From Bacillota bacterium (GTDB lineage: Bacteria; Bacillota; Clostridia; Lachnospirales; Lachnospiraceae): a stretch of 64,000 nucleotides of DNA. The translations under genes were made by a program, and so were the position numbers. The notes under the pieces were generated by a model. That model did not search any database and was not told where the DNA came from. It saw only the letters and a list, made by a program, of their open reading frames with translations. Below are positions 24,144 to 33,902 of the stretch, in pieces (the first letter of the stretch is position 1; the number at the start of each line of letters is the position of its first letter). Where the stretch lies: NCBI GenBank assembly GCA_023390555.1, contig JAEWCQ010000006.1:1-64000 (forward strand), in the 5' to 3' direction.

Positions 24144-25343
24144 TTATAATTGATAATCAAATAGCTTTATTGTATATTTTCCAATAGGAAGCTTGGTAAA
24201 TGTTGCATTGATAGTAAACTGTTGACTAACTATAATGTCACTTTTATACAATTTTTTTGAACTAACTACATTTCCATTTTCATCATATAATATTATCGTC
24301 ATTTCTACCCATGTATCAGACGTATTTCCTCTCCAATCATAGATTTTTATTCCTGTAATACCCAAAGATAAATCTACTGTATTAATTGATGACTGTGCAA
24401 ATTTAGGCGTAATATTTATAATATTTGCAGTTGAATATGGTAAACCAGATGGACGCAAATATTTTACATCTAATGGCATAATTGGCAAATCGACATCACA
24501 CTGATCAGCTAAATCCGAGGTGGGTGGTACAACTGTAATATTAAAAGTCAAAGTTTCAGAATTATAATAATTTATAATAGTCAATGTTGTAGTTCCTTGG
24601 GTTTGACCGATAAGAGTTAGAGATAACGTATTCCCATTCCATTGACCTCCATAGTCTGCACAGTTTGTATTAGAAAAATATTCATAAATAGAATACGAAG
24701 TATTATCGCTGTTTCTTTGTCCAAGTCCAATGGAAAACGTATAAGTTGAGTATTGATTAATTGTTATATTTTTTGAATTTGTAGTCGTTAAAAACGATTT
24801 TACATTTACACTACACACATACTTATTGCTACCAATCTTAGCGGTAATTTTAGCCGTTCCAGGAGATACACCAGTTACCGTTCCTTTAGATGTTACGGTA
24901 GCAACCGCTTTATTTGAAGAACTCCACGAAACGCTCTGTGTCGTTCCATTCATTTTCAGCGTGACGGTATCTCCAACATATACATTTGTTGATGTTTTAC
25001 TAATTGCAGGAGTCTCCACTGTAATCTTGCAAGTATATTTTTTATTCTTATACTTTGCAGTAATTGTCACTGTGCCTTTTTTCTTCGCTGTAACAATCCC
25101 CTTCTTTACAGTAGCAATAGCCGTTTTACTACTTATCCATGTTACTTTTGATGAACTGACGCCACTTAGTTTCAAAGTTAAAGTCTGTCCTTTGATTAAT
25201 GTAGCCTTTGTTTTGCTTAATTTTGTGGCAGCTTGTACATTTTCTACTCCTAAATATGGCACTGTCGTCTCTGGAACAATGAGTGATGCTGTTAAAATCA
25301 GCATAAACACTGCTATTATTTTACTAAATCTCCTCATAATCAT
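24144..25343 (-). CDS. Secreted protein with two Big2 (Ig-like) domains
   Basis: It has a signal peptide (MRRFSKIIAVFMLILTASLI, cleavage probably near VQAA) followed by two Big2 domains, roughly residues 45-120 and 122-195 (SSKTAIATVKKGIVTAKKKG and SSNKAVATVTSKGTVTGVSP). The C-terminal half (about 200 residues, aromatic and Asn rich, GNTLSLTLIGQTQGTTTL) is unrecognised. Big2 domains are stalk or adhesion modules in surface proteins. No sorting signal or C-terminal helix, so probably released or held non-covalently. The ATG at 25343 follows AAAGGG; the frame extends to a TTG at 25367. More AT-rich than the housekeeping genes. Confidence 0.8.
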   Translation of the reverse strand: MIMRRFSKIIAVFMLILTASLIVPETTVPYLGVENVQAATKLSKTKATLIKGQTLTLKLSGVSSSKVTWISSKTAIATVKKGIVTAKKKGTVTITAKYKNKKYTCKITVETPAISKTSTNVYVGDTVTLKMNGTTQSVSWSSSNKAVATVTSKGTVTGVSPGTAKITAKIGSNKYVCSVNVKSFLTTTNSKNITINQYSTYTFSIGLGQRNSDNTSYSIYEYFSNTNCADYGGQWNGNTLSLTLIGQTQGTTTLTIINYYNSETLTFNITVVPPTSDLADQCDVDLPIMPLDVKYLRPSGLPYSTANIINITPKFAQSSINTVDLSLGITGIKIYDWRGNTSDTWVEMTIILYDENGNVVSSKKLYKSDIIVSQQFTINATFTKLPIGKYTIKLFDYQL

Positions 25344-25486
25344 GATATGATTTTCCCTTTCTTTCAAACATAGGATAATTATACCATTTTCTGGAAATGG
25401 GACAAGTAATTTTATACTGGAACAGTAGCTATATAAAAGAATTTTCGCTTTCGGTTTGAACAGATATCGTTACAAGTCATATGTGA

Positions 25487-28072
25487 CTAATATTCTTTGT
25501 AATTATTATTGTTAAATATTTCCTGCTCAGCAATCTCATCATTTACAACAACAATATAATTAATTTGATTTTTCAATAACGCCGATGTAATTCCTTCCTT
25601 TGAAGGAGAGCCTGTAACAGGATTTGAACCACGGCTAATATGAACGTCGGCAATTGCTCCAAGTATTACTGCGCCAGCACCTCTAACCGTATAAAAAATC
25701 CCTTCTTTCTTTACGACTACTGTCTCAGGATATTCCGCTGCCCAATCAGCATATTTTTTCTTTTTTCCGATAATCTTCTTTGGCTTTACAGAAATGGATT
25801 CATTGTTAACCTCATATTCAGAGTCCTCACCCCCATATAGCCCGACAAAAGAATTAACAATCATCTTCTGAACTTCAGGCGGATACATAAGCGATGTATA
25901 GGAGAATCCTGACTGGCTTCTTTTATCTATTGATTGAATTCCAAGAGCCTGACCCTTCTCCGTTTGCACTTTTCCTGTGTTATCTTCTCTTGTTAGATTT
26001 TCGGAAACAAGATATTCCCATACCTGAGTTACAGTTGCTTTTTTAACACCAGTAATACTGCAAATTCTATTTAGCTCTTCTTTGATATCACTGATATAAT
26101 ACAGATCTTCATATCTGAAATTTTCAGCATCTGACTTTGACAGGCAGAATACTCCTTTTCCCTTCTTTTTCTTCTTTGTTTTAGAATACACATTTTCAGC
26201 TGGTTCAGGTTCTTCCTCTTCAAGAATGCTTATTACAGTATCTGGATGTATTTCCTGATAACTGCTTATTTCATCCAGAAATCGCTTACCATATTTATCA
26301 AATTTATTTGCTCCAACTCCCGAAACGTTAAGCATTTCTTGCTTATTTTGCGGAACTTTTACGCACATATCAATCAATGACCTGTCACTGAAAATAATAT
26401 ATGGCGGCATTGCCTCTTCTCTTGCAATCTCCATTCGTAATTTCCTTAGCTGCTCAAATAATTCAAAGCCTGCACTTGTAAGTGAATCTGTGCTTCTCTT
26501 ATAGCTTGATTTTTGCTTTCTTAAAGGCTCTTTCTCCTCATACATGCGAATGATTACATGGGTATTCTCATCTCTAAGAGGCGTAATATTTCCCATTCTA
26601 AGGACGCTATACTGATCATTCGTCTGATACAAATAGCCATCCAGCAGCATCTGGCTGATAAGCAATCTCAATTCCGCTTCACTGCTGTCTTTCAGCGCTC
26701 CATAGGATTTGTAATTTACTGTTCCCAATTCTTTCAGGCGAGCTCTATTCGCCCCTAACAGAGTTCCCAATACAATTGTCAAACCATATCTTCCCTTTGT
26801 TTCGGCGACACAATTTATCACCCATTTTACTTCTGCAGTCATATCAACCTCGTGATACTCACGATGACAGTTACCACAGTTATCACAAGGTCCAGCAGTC
26901 TTCTCTCCAAAATATTCAAGGATATAGTTTCTTAAGCAGCCTGTAGTTCGACAGTAGCCTTCCATAACCTGTAATCTTTTTGCATCCCGTTTTTGGATAA
27001 GATTGATATCTTCATAACTGACTTCGCTAAAGTCCTTTCTCTCAAGCAGGAACTTGTTAATCATGATGTCCTGCGCAGAAAACAGCAAAATGCATTGCGA
27101 CGGTTCACCATCTCTTCCGGCACGTCCGGCTTCCTGATAATAGTTCTCCATACTTTGAGGCATGTTATAATGGATCACATAACGAACATTAGACTTATCA
27201 ATACCCATACCAAATGCATTTGTTGCAACAATGACAGGCGTGCAATCATAGATAAAATCATCCTGATTTTTCTTTCTGGTTTCATTATCAAGACCTGCAT
27301 GATATTTCGTTACAGGCACGCCTCTTTTGAAAAGCAGCTCGTACAAAGCATCTACATTCTTACGGGTAGCGCTATAAATAATTCCGCTATAATCCGGATG
27401 CTTTTCAATATATTCGACTATAAAATCATCTTTCTTCTTAATGTTTTCAACGCGATAATATAGGTTTTGTCTATCAAATCCAGTCACAACAATATTCGGA
27501 TTTCTAAGATTTAAAATGCAGGCTATATCATTCTTTACCTCTTCTGTTGCTGTAGCTGTAAAAGCACTTAATATAGGTCTTTTAGGCAAACCGTTTACAA
27601 AATCAACAATCTTTAGATAGCTTGGTCTGAAATCCTGTCCCCACTGAGAAATACAGTGTGCTTCATCAACTGTAACCATTGATATATCTGCTCTCGCGGC
27701 AAACTCCGTAAACCCCCGGCTCTCCAATCGTTCTGGAGCTACATAGATAATTTTAAACGAGCCATCTGCTGCCATAGTAAGTGCTTTGCTAATCTGAGCT
27801 TCCGATAATGATGAATTAATGAACGCTGCATGAATTCCGGCTTCGTTCAAGGCTTTCACTTGATCTTGCATAAGAGAAATCAATGGGGAAATAACAATTG
27901 TGATTCCAGGCAGCATCAATGCCGGCACCTGATAACATATTGATTTACCAGCACCTGTAGGCATAATTGCCAGAGCATCTCTGCCTGTCAGTGTTGTATT
28001 AATAATGCTTTCCTGACCTTCTCTGAATGAGTCATAACCGAAATATACTTTTAACGTTTCTCTTGAATCCAT
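25487..28072 (-). CDS. recQ: RecQ-family DNA helicase with an extra C-terminal MutS-I-like domain
   Basis: The 861-residue 3'-5' helicase has the SF2 core: Walker A MPTGAGKSICYQ (about 38-49), DEAHCISQWG, SAFTATAT, and QEAGRAGRDG. It also has the RecQ zinc cluster (CRTTGCLRNYIL ... CDNCGNC), a winged-helix RQC domain and an HRDC domain (ELFEQLRKLRMEIA, about 515-590). Residues beyond about 730 are unusual: KKYADWAAEYPETVVVKKEG, then IFYTVRGAGAVILGAIADVH and a PVTGSPSKEGITSALLKNQI segment. This follows the pattern of MutS domain I (YPD-x-FFRxGDFYE..., PMAGVPYHA...), with Thr where MutS has the Glu of its FYE motif. GAGGAAATGCT precedes the ATG. Confidence 0.9.
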   Translation of the reverse strand: MDSRETLKVYFGYDSFREGQESIINTTLTGRDALAIMPTGAGKSICYQVPALMLPGITIVISPLISLMQDQVKALNEAGIHAAFINSSLSEAQISKALTMAADGSFKIIYVAPERLESRGFTEFAARADISMVTVDEAHCISQWGQDFRPSYLKIVDFVNGLPKRPILSAFTATATEEVKNDIACILNLRNPNIVVTGFDRQNLYYRVENIKKKDDFIVEYIEKHPDYSGIIYSATRKNVDALYELLFKRGVPVTKYHAGLDNETRKKNQDDFIYDCTPVIVATNAFGMGIDKSNVRYVIHYNMPQSMENYYQEAGRAGRDGEPSQCILLFSAQDIMINKFLLERKDFSEVSYEDINLIQKRDAKRLQVMEGYCRTTGCLRNYILEYFGEKTAGPCDNCGNCHREYHEVDMTAEVKWVINCVAETKGRYGLTIVLGTLLGANRARLKELGTVNYKSYGALKDSSEAELRLLISQMLLDGYLYQTNDQYSVLRMGNITPLRDENTHVIIRMYEEKEPLRKQKSSYKRSTDSLTSAGFELFEQLRKLRMEIAREEAMPPYIIFSDRSLIDMCVKVPQNKQEMLNVSGVGANKFDKYGKRFLDEISSYQEIHPDTVISILEEEEPEPAENVYSKTKKKKKGKGVFCLSKSDAENFRYEDLYYISDIKEELNRICSITGVKKATVTQVWEYLVSENLTREDNTGKVQTEKGQALGIQSIDKRSQSGFSYTSLMYPPEVQKMIVNSFVGLYGGEDSEYEVNNESISVKPKKIIGKKKKYADWAAEYPETVVVKKEGIFYTVRGAGAVILGAIADVHISRGSNPVTGSPSKEGITSALLKNQINYIVVVNDEIAEQEIFNNNNYKEY

Positions 28073-28411
28073 AGCATTTCCTCACTATTATATTTCATCA
28101 TTAATATTAACATCATAAATGTATATGGTGGTTTTTTCCCCTTTAAAAATGATATTATTATTTCATTGATCTTAAATATTTTCTTATAGGTCAAACAATC
28201 ATTTTCTTTATTCTTGCATATAAACGTATAGACATTTATTCCTCCTACGAATATACAGATATCACTTTTCCATTTTTAACCACCAGTATTTGATTGAAAT
28301 TAATTATAGCACACTTTTTCCAATTATCTGCATTTTCCGACAGACGACACGGGAAACGGGATGAACGACCAGTTTTGATCCATTTTATATAACCTGTCCG
28401 TACAATAAACA

Positions 28412-28450
28412 ACTGCCCAATCCGGATCTCTAATCTCCGAATTGGGCAGT
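28412..28450 (-). terminator. Terminator-like hairpin after the GH16 gene
   Basis: Stem ACTGCCCAATTCGGA/TCCGGATTGGGCAGT with one mismatch and 9-nt loop; the tail TGTTTATTG is only moderately T-rich. The rest of the 28073-28462 gap is AT-rich spacer (RecQ upstream region) in which I see no other feature. Confidence 0.65.
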
Positions 28451-28462
28451 CACTTTTTATCC

Positions 28463-31400
28463 TTACTGCTTCACAACACTGACGCCGCTGATTTCTATGG
28501 TAGAAGCGGGCGTATCTGCATTTTCCATTTTCCCCATCGATATCATAAAATCAATTGCCGCATCGCTCACGGCTGATATCGGTATGATCTCATCTATTTC
28601 TGTCTCTTCTCCTGCCGTAAGGTCGATATCCATGCCGCCATACCACTGATAAGAAGCATTTAGAAATGCCAGCCGCACACTTCTATCTTTCGAAGATTTT
28701 AATTTTAGCCGCACGCGGTAGGAGGCACCTGTTTCCAAATGCAAACCGCTCTGCTTCAGCTGTATGTTCCAATCCGCAGTTCCCGGTTCTACGATCGTAT
28801 AGATGGCTTTCCCCTGCGAGAAATCCGCCTCTGCCACTCCCGGTGCGGTTATTGCATTGATCCAATTTGCTGCTCCCTGTGAAAAATCACCATTCTGAAT
28901 CAGCTCCGTACCTGCCGCCACGTCTTCTGTCTGCGGCTCTTCCACCTCTTCGAGTTTTAAGTTATCAATACAGATTGTGTGTGGTTGTGCAATCTGAACT
29001 CCATTTACGCTTCCCATGGAAATACTCAGGATTGTTTCAGAATCCGTTTTACCCGTCATCTGGAAGACAGTCGAAAACGTCTGGTATTCACCGGTCAATC
29101 CTATCACCTGTGTTCCGGAATATGGTGTCCAGTCATTATCCTGCGCGCCATCCCGCTGCAGTGCATACATGATAACTCTGTCCTGCGTTGACTTTGCATC
29201 CAGACTGATTTTGTACCATTTCCCGTTTTCGAGATGGATATGTCTTTGCAGCAGCTGGATTTTCCAATCGGCATCTCCGGTATTTCCGATTGTAAAGCTG
29301 GCCGCATTGTTTTCCGTAAGCCCATCGACCCCGTAACTCACACCGTTTGCCACACTCGAATCGGCAAATACTTCATAGCCTGTCATTCCATTTGAGAAGT
29401 CTCCGTTTATCAGCATTCCCTCCTCCTGAATACGCACATTGTCCAGATAGGCAGTGCCTGTTGTTCCAAGTAAGAATTGCAAGACAGCACCGGTTGTTTC
29501 ACTGTCTGTACTGAACGTATATTTATAGGTTGTCTTTTCCGGCGTAAGTACCGCGTCAAAGGTCTGTCCCGCGATGACTGCTTCCACTTTCTGACCGCTG
29601 TCTCCATATGCATCAAAGCTTAAGACGTAGGTCTTTCCTCCAATCACTGCAATCTGCTCCTGTTTGAGAATCAGTTGTTTCAGATCGGTGACACCTGCCG
29701 GAACAACTGCTTTCAGTTCACGAATATTATTCTGATTTGTTACGGCTACGACGGCATGACAGGAATTCTCCACACTCCAATCATTCATGCGGTCACTGCC
29801 CTCCTGGAATTCACCGTTGTAAACATAGTTGCCATCCGGCAGAACATCTTTTACTTCTTCCGGGATTTCCACGGTTCCGATTTTTTCAATCCTCACATTA
29901 CGGATGGTGACAGCTGCGGAAGAGTTCTGATTTCCCAAATTGAATTCCAGCCTTCCGTTCGTGTCACTCTCTTTCGTGATATCAAATTCATAGCTGTAGC
30001 TCTGTGTTTCTTTTGTAAGTTGCACGCTGGTATCCGCCAAATATCGGATATAATCTTTGTCGGGTGCCGAGACATCTGTAATCATGGTACGTTCTTCAGA
30101 GGCAGATGCATCAAAGGTCAATCGGTACTTATATCCCTTTTCCATTGGAAGATCTGCCTGCACAACCTGCACACTGTAATCCAGTTTTCCCGGATCTGAT
30201 GTCTGAATATGTAACGCATTATCCGAAATTTCAGCGTTTGCCGCTCCGGTTCCGGCAAGTAAAAATTCCCAGCTGTTTTCATCCGAAAGATTTTCGATTG
30301 TAGAAAAATCTCCATTTAGAACATAGTTTCCTGTCTCATCCGGATCACGGAATGTCAGATTTGTCACCGGCTTGGTAACGTCTTCATCGTAACTGTCCTT
30401 CTGATACACCCTCACATAATCGACCTTTAATTCCGCATTTTCCCCAAAGGTTGTCGTCTCATCCGGATTTCCCGGCCAGTCTCCCCCGACAGCCAGATTT
30501 AGGATCATATAAAACGGCTGGTCAAACGGAGCCGGATATGTGACTTCACCGTAACCGCTCTTTTTGGTAAACCAGTCATTTGCGGTATAATATAACTTGT
30601 CATCCACATAAAAACGGATTTCACCCGGTTCCCATTCACAGGCATACGTATGATAGCCGTCTGAATAAGTTCCGCCGCTCAACGTGTTACTGCCCTGCCG
30701 CTGTGTATGCGGTTCCCCAAAATGAAGCGTTCCATATACCTTGTCTGTCTGATTTCCCAGTACTTCCATAATATCGATCTCACCACATTTCGGCCACTGC
30801 CCATACAGGCTTTCATCCGTCGGCATCATCCAGAATGCCGGTAAAAATCCCTGTCCGCCCGTGACTTTTGCCCGTATTTCAAAACGTCCGTACTTAAAAT
30901 CATGCTTTCCCTGTGTATTAATCCTTCCCGAAGTATAGGAGGTCCCATTTTCATCCTCTGTCTTCTTTGCCTTGATGACAAGGTTTCCATCCTGTACAAA
31001 GATGTTGTCTGTGGAATCTGTATATTTCTGTAATTCATTATTTACCCAGCCTGGCTCATGCAGCTCATAATTCCAGTCCGCACTATTGAGCTCTGTTCCG
31101 TTGAATTCATCCTGCCAGACCAGTGAGTATGCATCTGTCTGCGGGATAGCCGGGTCCTTAATCGTAAGAGAGCAAACTGCTGTTATCCCGCTTCCATCGG
31201 TTGCAGCAGCCGTAATTTTCACGGTTCCGGCTTTGAGCAATGTCACTTTTCCATTTCCGTCTACCGTTGCCAAGGTCTGATTCGAGCTGCTGTAAGACAG
31301 CTTTTTATTGGTAGCAGTTTCTGGGTGCACCGTTGCATTCATCTGATAAGTTCCGCCTGTCTCTCCTGTAACATTCGTCTGATCCAGCACGATGGATCTG

Positions 31401-32287
31401 ACCGGTGTTGTGATCTGAATACTGATTACGCCTTTCTTCCCGCTTCCATCGGTGGCTGTGGCTGTGATCTTTACTGTTCCTGCTTTTTTCAATGTGACCT
31501 TTCCATTGCCGTTTACGGTTGCCAGATCTGTATTCGAACTACTATAAGTCAACGTTTTCACGGATGCCTTATCCGGTGCCACCTTTGCCGTTACGGTGTA
31601 TGTGCTTCCCGCAAACTTTGTAATTTTAGCCGGTGAAACACGAACTTCTGTGACAGGCGTACCCACCGTGACTTTAAGAACCGCTTTTTTCCCGCTGCCG
31701 TCCTTTGCTTTTGCTGTTATCGTCACCGTACCTGACTTTTTGGCAGTGATTTTTCCCTTGCTGCTTACCGTCACAATTTTGGAATCCGAACTGCTGAAGC
31801 TCAATTGTTTATTCCCTGCATTGGTAGGAGTAACCTTTGTTTTTAAGCAATCAGTTTTTCCTTTTACCAGCACCAGCTGTTTTACCGCAGGCGAGATAAT
31901 AGTCACTTTATTTACCGAAATCACCGCTTTTACTTTCAGGACAGCTTTCTTTCCACTCCCGTCCGCAGCTGTGACTGTAATCTGGGCATTTCCGGATTTC
32001 TTTGCCTTCAGCTTGCCGCTTGCACTTACGCTGACCACTTTGTTATTGGAACTCTTGTAGCTCACTTTCTTGTTTGCTGCATTTGACGGCGACACCTTTA
32101 CGTTTAGTTGATACGTCTTGCCCACATTTAAGGTGAGCGATTTTCCTCCCGGCCGCGTAACGGTTACCTTGCTTACGCCGACCCCTGTCTTTGCCTCCAC
32201 TGTACTGCCGGAAAAAACCGGAAGCAGCAACGACACCAGCAGCAAAACGAGGACTGCCATGCAGATTCTCTTTCCCATTTTTTTCAT
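28463..32287 (-). CDS. Secreted GH16 beta-glucanase with Big2 and carbohydrate-binding modules
   Basis: The 1274-residue extracellular enzyme has a signal peptide (ICMAVLVLLLVSLLLPVFSG) and four Big2 domains (about 38-120, 123-208, 211-292, 295-376). The glycoside hydrolase 16 domain (about 388-650) carries the catalytic EIDIME (about 503-508) with WQDEFNGTEL at its start and FWMMP near the active site. About four jelly-roll modules of CBM4/9 type follow (starting NYVLNGDFS, NYVYNGEFQEG, GMLINGDFSNG, ELIQNGDFSQG). GH16 enzymes with this look cleave beta-1,3- or mixed beta-1,3/1,4-glucans such as laminarin or cereal glucan. No cell-wall anchor is visible. AAGGGG precedes the ATG. Transcribed divergently from an AraC regulator. 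Confidence 0.92.
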   Translation of the reverse strand: MKKMGKRICMAVLVLLLVSLLLPVFSGSTVEAKTGVGVSKVTVTRPGGKSLTLNVGKTYQLNVKVSPSNAANKKVSYKSSNNKVVSVSASGKLKAKKSGNAQITVTAADGSGKKAVLKVKAVISVNKVTIISPAVKQLVLVKGKTDCLKTKVTPTNAGNKQLSFSSSDSKIVTVSSKGKITAKKSGTVTITAKAKDGSGKKAVLKVTVGTPVTEVRVSPAKITKFAGSTYTVTAKVAPDKASVKTLTYSSSNTDLATVNGNGKVTLKKAGTVKITATATDGSGKKGVISIQITTPVRSIVLDQTNVTGETGGTYQMNATVHPETATNKKLSYSSSNQTLATVDGNGKVTLLKAGTVKITAAATDGSGITAVCSLTIKDPAIPQTDAYSLVWQDEFNGTELNSADWNYELHEPGWVNNELQKYTDSTDNIFVQDGNLVIKAKKTEDENGTSYTSGRINTQGKHDFKYGRFEIRAKVTGGQGFLPAFWMMPTDESLYGQWPKCGEIDIMEVLGNQTDKVYGTLHFGEPHTQRQGSNTLSGGTYSDGYHTYACEWEPGEIRFYVDDKLYYTANDWFTKKSGYGEVTYPAPFDQPFYMILNLAVGGDWPGNPDETTTFGENAELKVDYVRVYQKDSYDEDVTKPVTNLTFRDPDETGNYVLNGDFSTIENLSDENSWEFLLAGTGAANAEISDNALHIQTSDPGKLDYSVQVVQADLPMEKGYKYRLTFDASASEERTMITDVSAPDKDYIRYLADTSVQLTKETQSYSYEFDITKESDTNGRLEFNLGNQNSSAAVTIRNVRIEKIGTVEIPEEVKDVLPDGNYVYNGEFQEGSDRMNDWSVENSCHAVVAVTNQNNIRELKAVVPAGVTDLKQLILKQEQIAVIGGKTYVLSFDAYGDSGQKVEAVIAGQTFDAVLTPEKTTYKYTFSTDSETTGAVLQFLLGTTGTAYLDNVRIQEEGMLINGDFSNGMTGYEVFADSSVANGVSYGVDGLTENNAASFTIGNTGDADWKIQLLQRHIHLENGKWYKISLDAKSTQDRVIMYALQRDGAQDNDWTPYSGTQVIGLTGEYQTFSTVFQMTGKTDSETILSISMGSVNGVQIAQPHTICIDNLKLEEVEEPQTEDVAAGTELIQNGDFSQGAANWINAITAPGVAEADFSQGKAIYTIVEPGTADWNIQLKQSGLHLETGASYRVRLKLKSSKDRSVRLAFLNASYQWYGGMDIDLTAGEETEIDEIIPISAVSDAAIDFMISMGKMENADTPASTIEISGVSVVKQ

Positions 32288-32420
32288 TGTAAAACCCCTT
32301 TTCTTTTTATTTACTTCCTAACTAAAAATCTAACATCTGATCGTTCAAGTGGATATCATATTCTTCTGTTTTTTATCAAATTATTATGATATGATACTTC
32401 TAATAAAAAGGAGGTTTCCA
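32288..32420. promoter_or_regulatory. Divergent control region between the GH16 gene and the AraC regulator
   Basis: The 133-bp gap holds both start regions and an interrupted inverted repeat, GATATCATAT (32352-32361) against TATGATATGATA (32385-32396). This could be the operator of the AraC protein. A TATGAT box near 32385 could serve as -10 for the plus-strand gene. Confidence 0.4.
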
Positions 32421-33167
32421 ATGAGTGAATCAAATGCCAATACGGATCTGCATCATCTGCTTTTCCTGCAAAGAGAAGAACACTACAGTCATCTTCCCTA
32501 TGAGAAGGAGCTGCAATTTTATGAAGCTGTGAAAAACGGGGATATCTCTTTGCTCGAAGAAATCATGGTTCCGTTAAACAACAGCCATTTGGGACTTCTG
32601 TCAAATAATCCGCTGCGTAACATGCAGTACCACCTTATCATTACGATTGCGTTTATTACACGGTTCTGTATAGAAGGCGGCATGGACGCGGAAACTGCCT
32701 ACACGTTAAGTGACGTCAATATCCGCAGGCTCGACTGCTGTACCCGTACCGAAGACGTGACCCTGCTGCACCACGATATCGTTTTTGACTATGCCAAACG
32801 CATGCAGCAGATACAGAGTGACACTGGTTATTCCCTGCCTGTGACCCAGTGTATGGACTACATATTCGAGCATCTGCACGATGCGGTCACACTTGAAAAA
32901 CTCGCAGAATATACCGGAAAAAATCCCACCTATCTCTGTGCCCTTTTTAAGCAGGAACTGAAGATAACGATAGGCGGCTTTATTCGCAAAAAAAGAATTG
33001 AAGCAGCAGAAAATCTTCTGAAATACTCCGACTATCCACCAGTCGATATCAGTAATTATCTGTGCTTCAATTCACATAGCCATTTTATCAGTGTTTTTAA
33101 AAAGTATACCGGTATGACACCGAAAGAATACCGGAAACGCTATTACCGCAGCAAATGGAAATCATGA
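32421..33167 (+). CDS. AraC-family transcriptional regulator
   Basis: This 248-residue protein has a C-terminal double helix-turn-helix (residues about 150-248: HDAVTLEKLAEYTGKNPTYL, ICFN-like NYLCFNSHSHFISVFKKYTG, MTPKEYRKRYYR). The unrecognised N-terminal half resembles the sensor half of YesN-type regulators rather than a cupin. The frame reaches back to 32349, but AAGGAGG 6 nt before 32421 fixes the start. Divergent orientation suggests it controls the GH16 glucanase, probably in response to glucan products; that link is inference. Confidence 0.88.
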   Translation: MSESNANTDLHHLLFLQREEHYSHLPYEKELQFYEAVKNGDISLLEEIMVPLNNSHLGLLSNNPLRNMQYHLIITIAFITRFCIEGGMDAETAYTLSDVNIRRLDCCTRTEDVTLLHHDIVFDYAKRMQQIQSDTGYSLPVTQCMDYIFEHLHDAVTLEKLAEYTGKNPTYLCALFKQELKITIGGFIRKKRIEAAENLLKYSDYPPVDISNYLCFNSHSHFISVFKKYTGMTPKEYRKRYYRSKWKS

Positions 33168-33181
33168 CTTCTTATTCCGGC

Positions 33182-33559
33182 TCAGTCTTCAACCTCCTGA
33201 CATCTTCCGTTTGCTGAAATATCCTTTGCTACACTATAGATAAACTGAGTCAGTTCCAGCATCTGTTTCCACTGGGATTCATCTGCATCTACATAATAGT
33301 AGTTCTTTGTTCCGCTTCTTCGCATATTGATGATTCCTGCATCTTTTAAAATCTTCAAATGATGGGAAACTGCCGGACGTGACAGATGCGTTTTGGAAGT
33401 AATTTCCCCCACACGAATCCCACTATGGTCACTGAGGAGTAATGTCGTAATAATCTGCTGCCTTGTCTCATCGCCAAGTGCCAAAAAAGCCGGCTTTAAA
33501 GACTTGAATTCTTCAGCGATATGTTCCATACGGCTCTCACACAATTTTTCCCGATTCAT
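33182..33559 (-). CDS. ArsR-family HTH transcriptional regulator
   Basis: The 125-residue winged-helix protein has LGDETRQQIITTLLLSDHSG, recognition helix SRPAVSHHLKILKDAGIINM, and wing RRSGTKNYYYVD. Metal-binding cysteine motifs typical of ArsR/CadC are absent from the DNA-recognition helix, so the signal is unknown. GGGAGG precedes the ATG. It lies convergent with the AraC gene (14 bp apart) and directly upstream of a flavodoxin-ferredoxin remnant, which may have been its original partner region. Confidence 0.88.
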   Translation of the reverse strand: MNREKLCESRMEHIAEEFKSLKPAFLALGDETRQQIITTLLLSDHSGIRVGEITSKTHLSRPAVSHHLKILKDAGIINMRRSGTKNYYYVDADESQWKQMLELTQFIYSVAKDISANGRCQEVED

Positions 33560-33616
33560 CGGATACCTCCCTTATCAATGCTGTAATTTTTTTGTTTTTC
33601 CCCGTGTCGCTTGTTT

Positions 33617-33731
33617 CTATTCAATTGCCTGAGATGGACATCCATTGATACAGCCCATCTCCTGTAATTTCCGCAATCTTTTCTGCTACCAATCTGCTGT
33701 TTCCGGTTCCACTAAAATATAAGAAGATATG
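33617..33731 (-). pseudogene. Deleted remnant of an EFR1-type flavodoxin-ferredoxin protein
   Basis: In one frame the minus strand reads IFLYFSGTGNSRLVAEKIAE and ITGDGL, the start of the EFR1/flavodoxin fold. After a junction, a different frame reads CINGCPSQAIE and stops at 33617, matching the last 4Fe-4S segment of the same protein family. More than 200 codons between the two ends are gone and the ends are out of frame. An open frame of 61 codons from 33806 covers the first part only. Confidence 0.68.
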
Positions 33732-33902
33732 GTCTTCTTCCTTTCGTTGTAATTTATAACTGCTCGATAATTTTGTGTCATGGATGAAAAGAATGATTGT
33801 TTCCATTTTCTTTTTTATTTTCTGTTAGTTCAAACTATTGAACCATTATAACACCAATATCCAAAAATAGTTTATTGGGAAAGAAACTCGAGACCATTGT
33901 TC

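Noticed and set aside
33648..33660. CCCATCTCCTG match to part of the tRNA-Leu att core, possible third att copy
   Set aside because: Only 11 bp match, and they encode ITGDG of the flavodoxin remnant in the expected frame, so it is coincidence.
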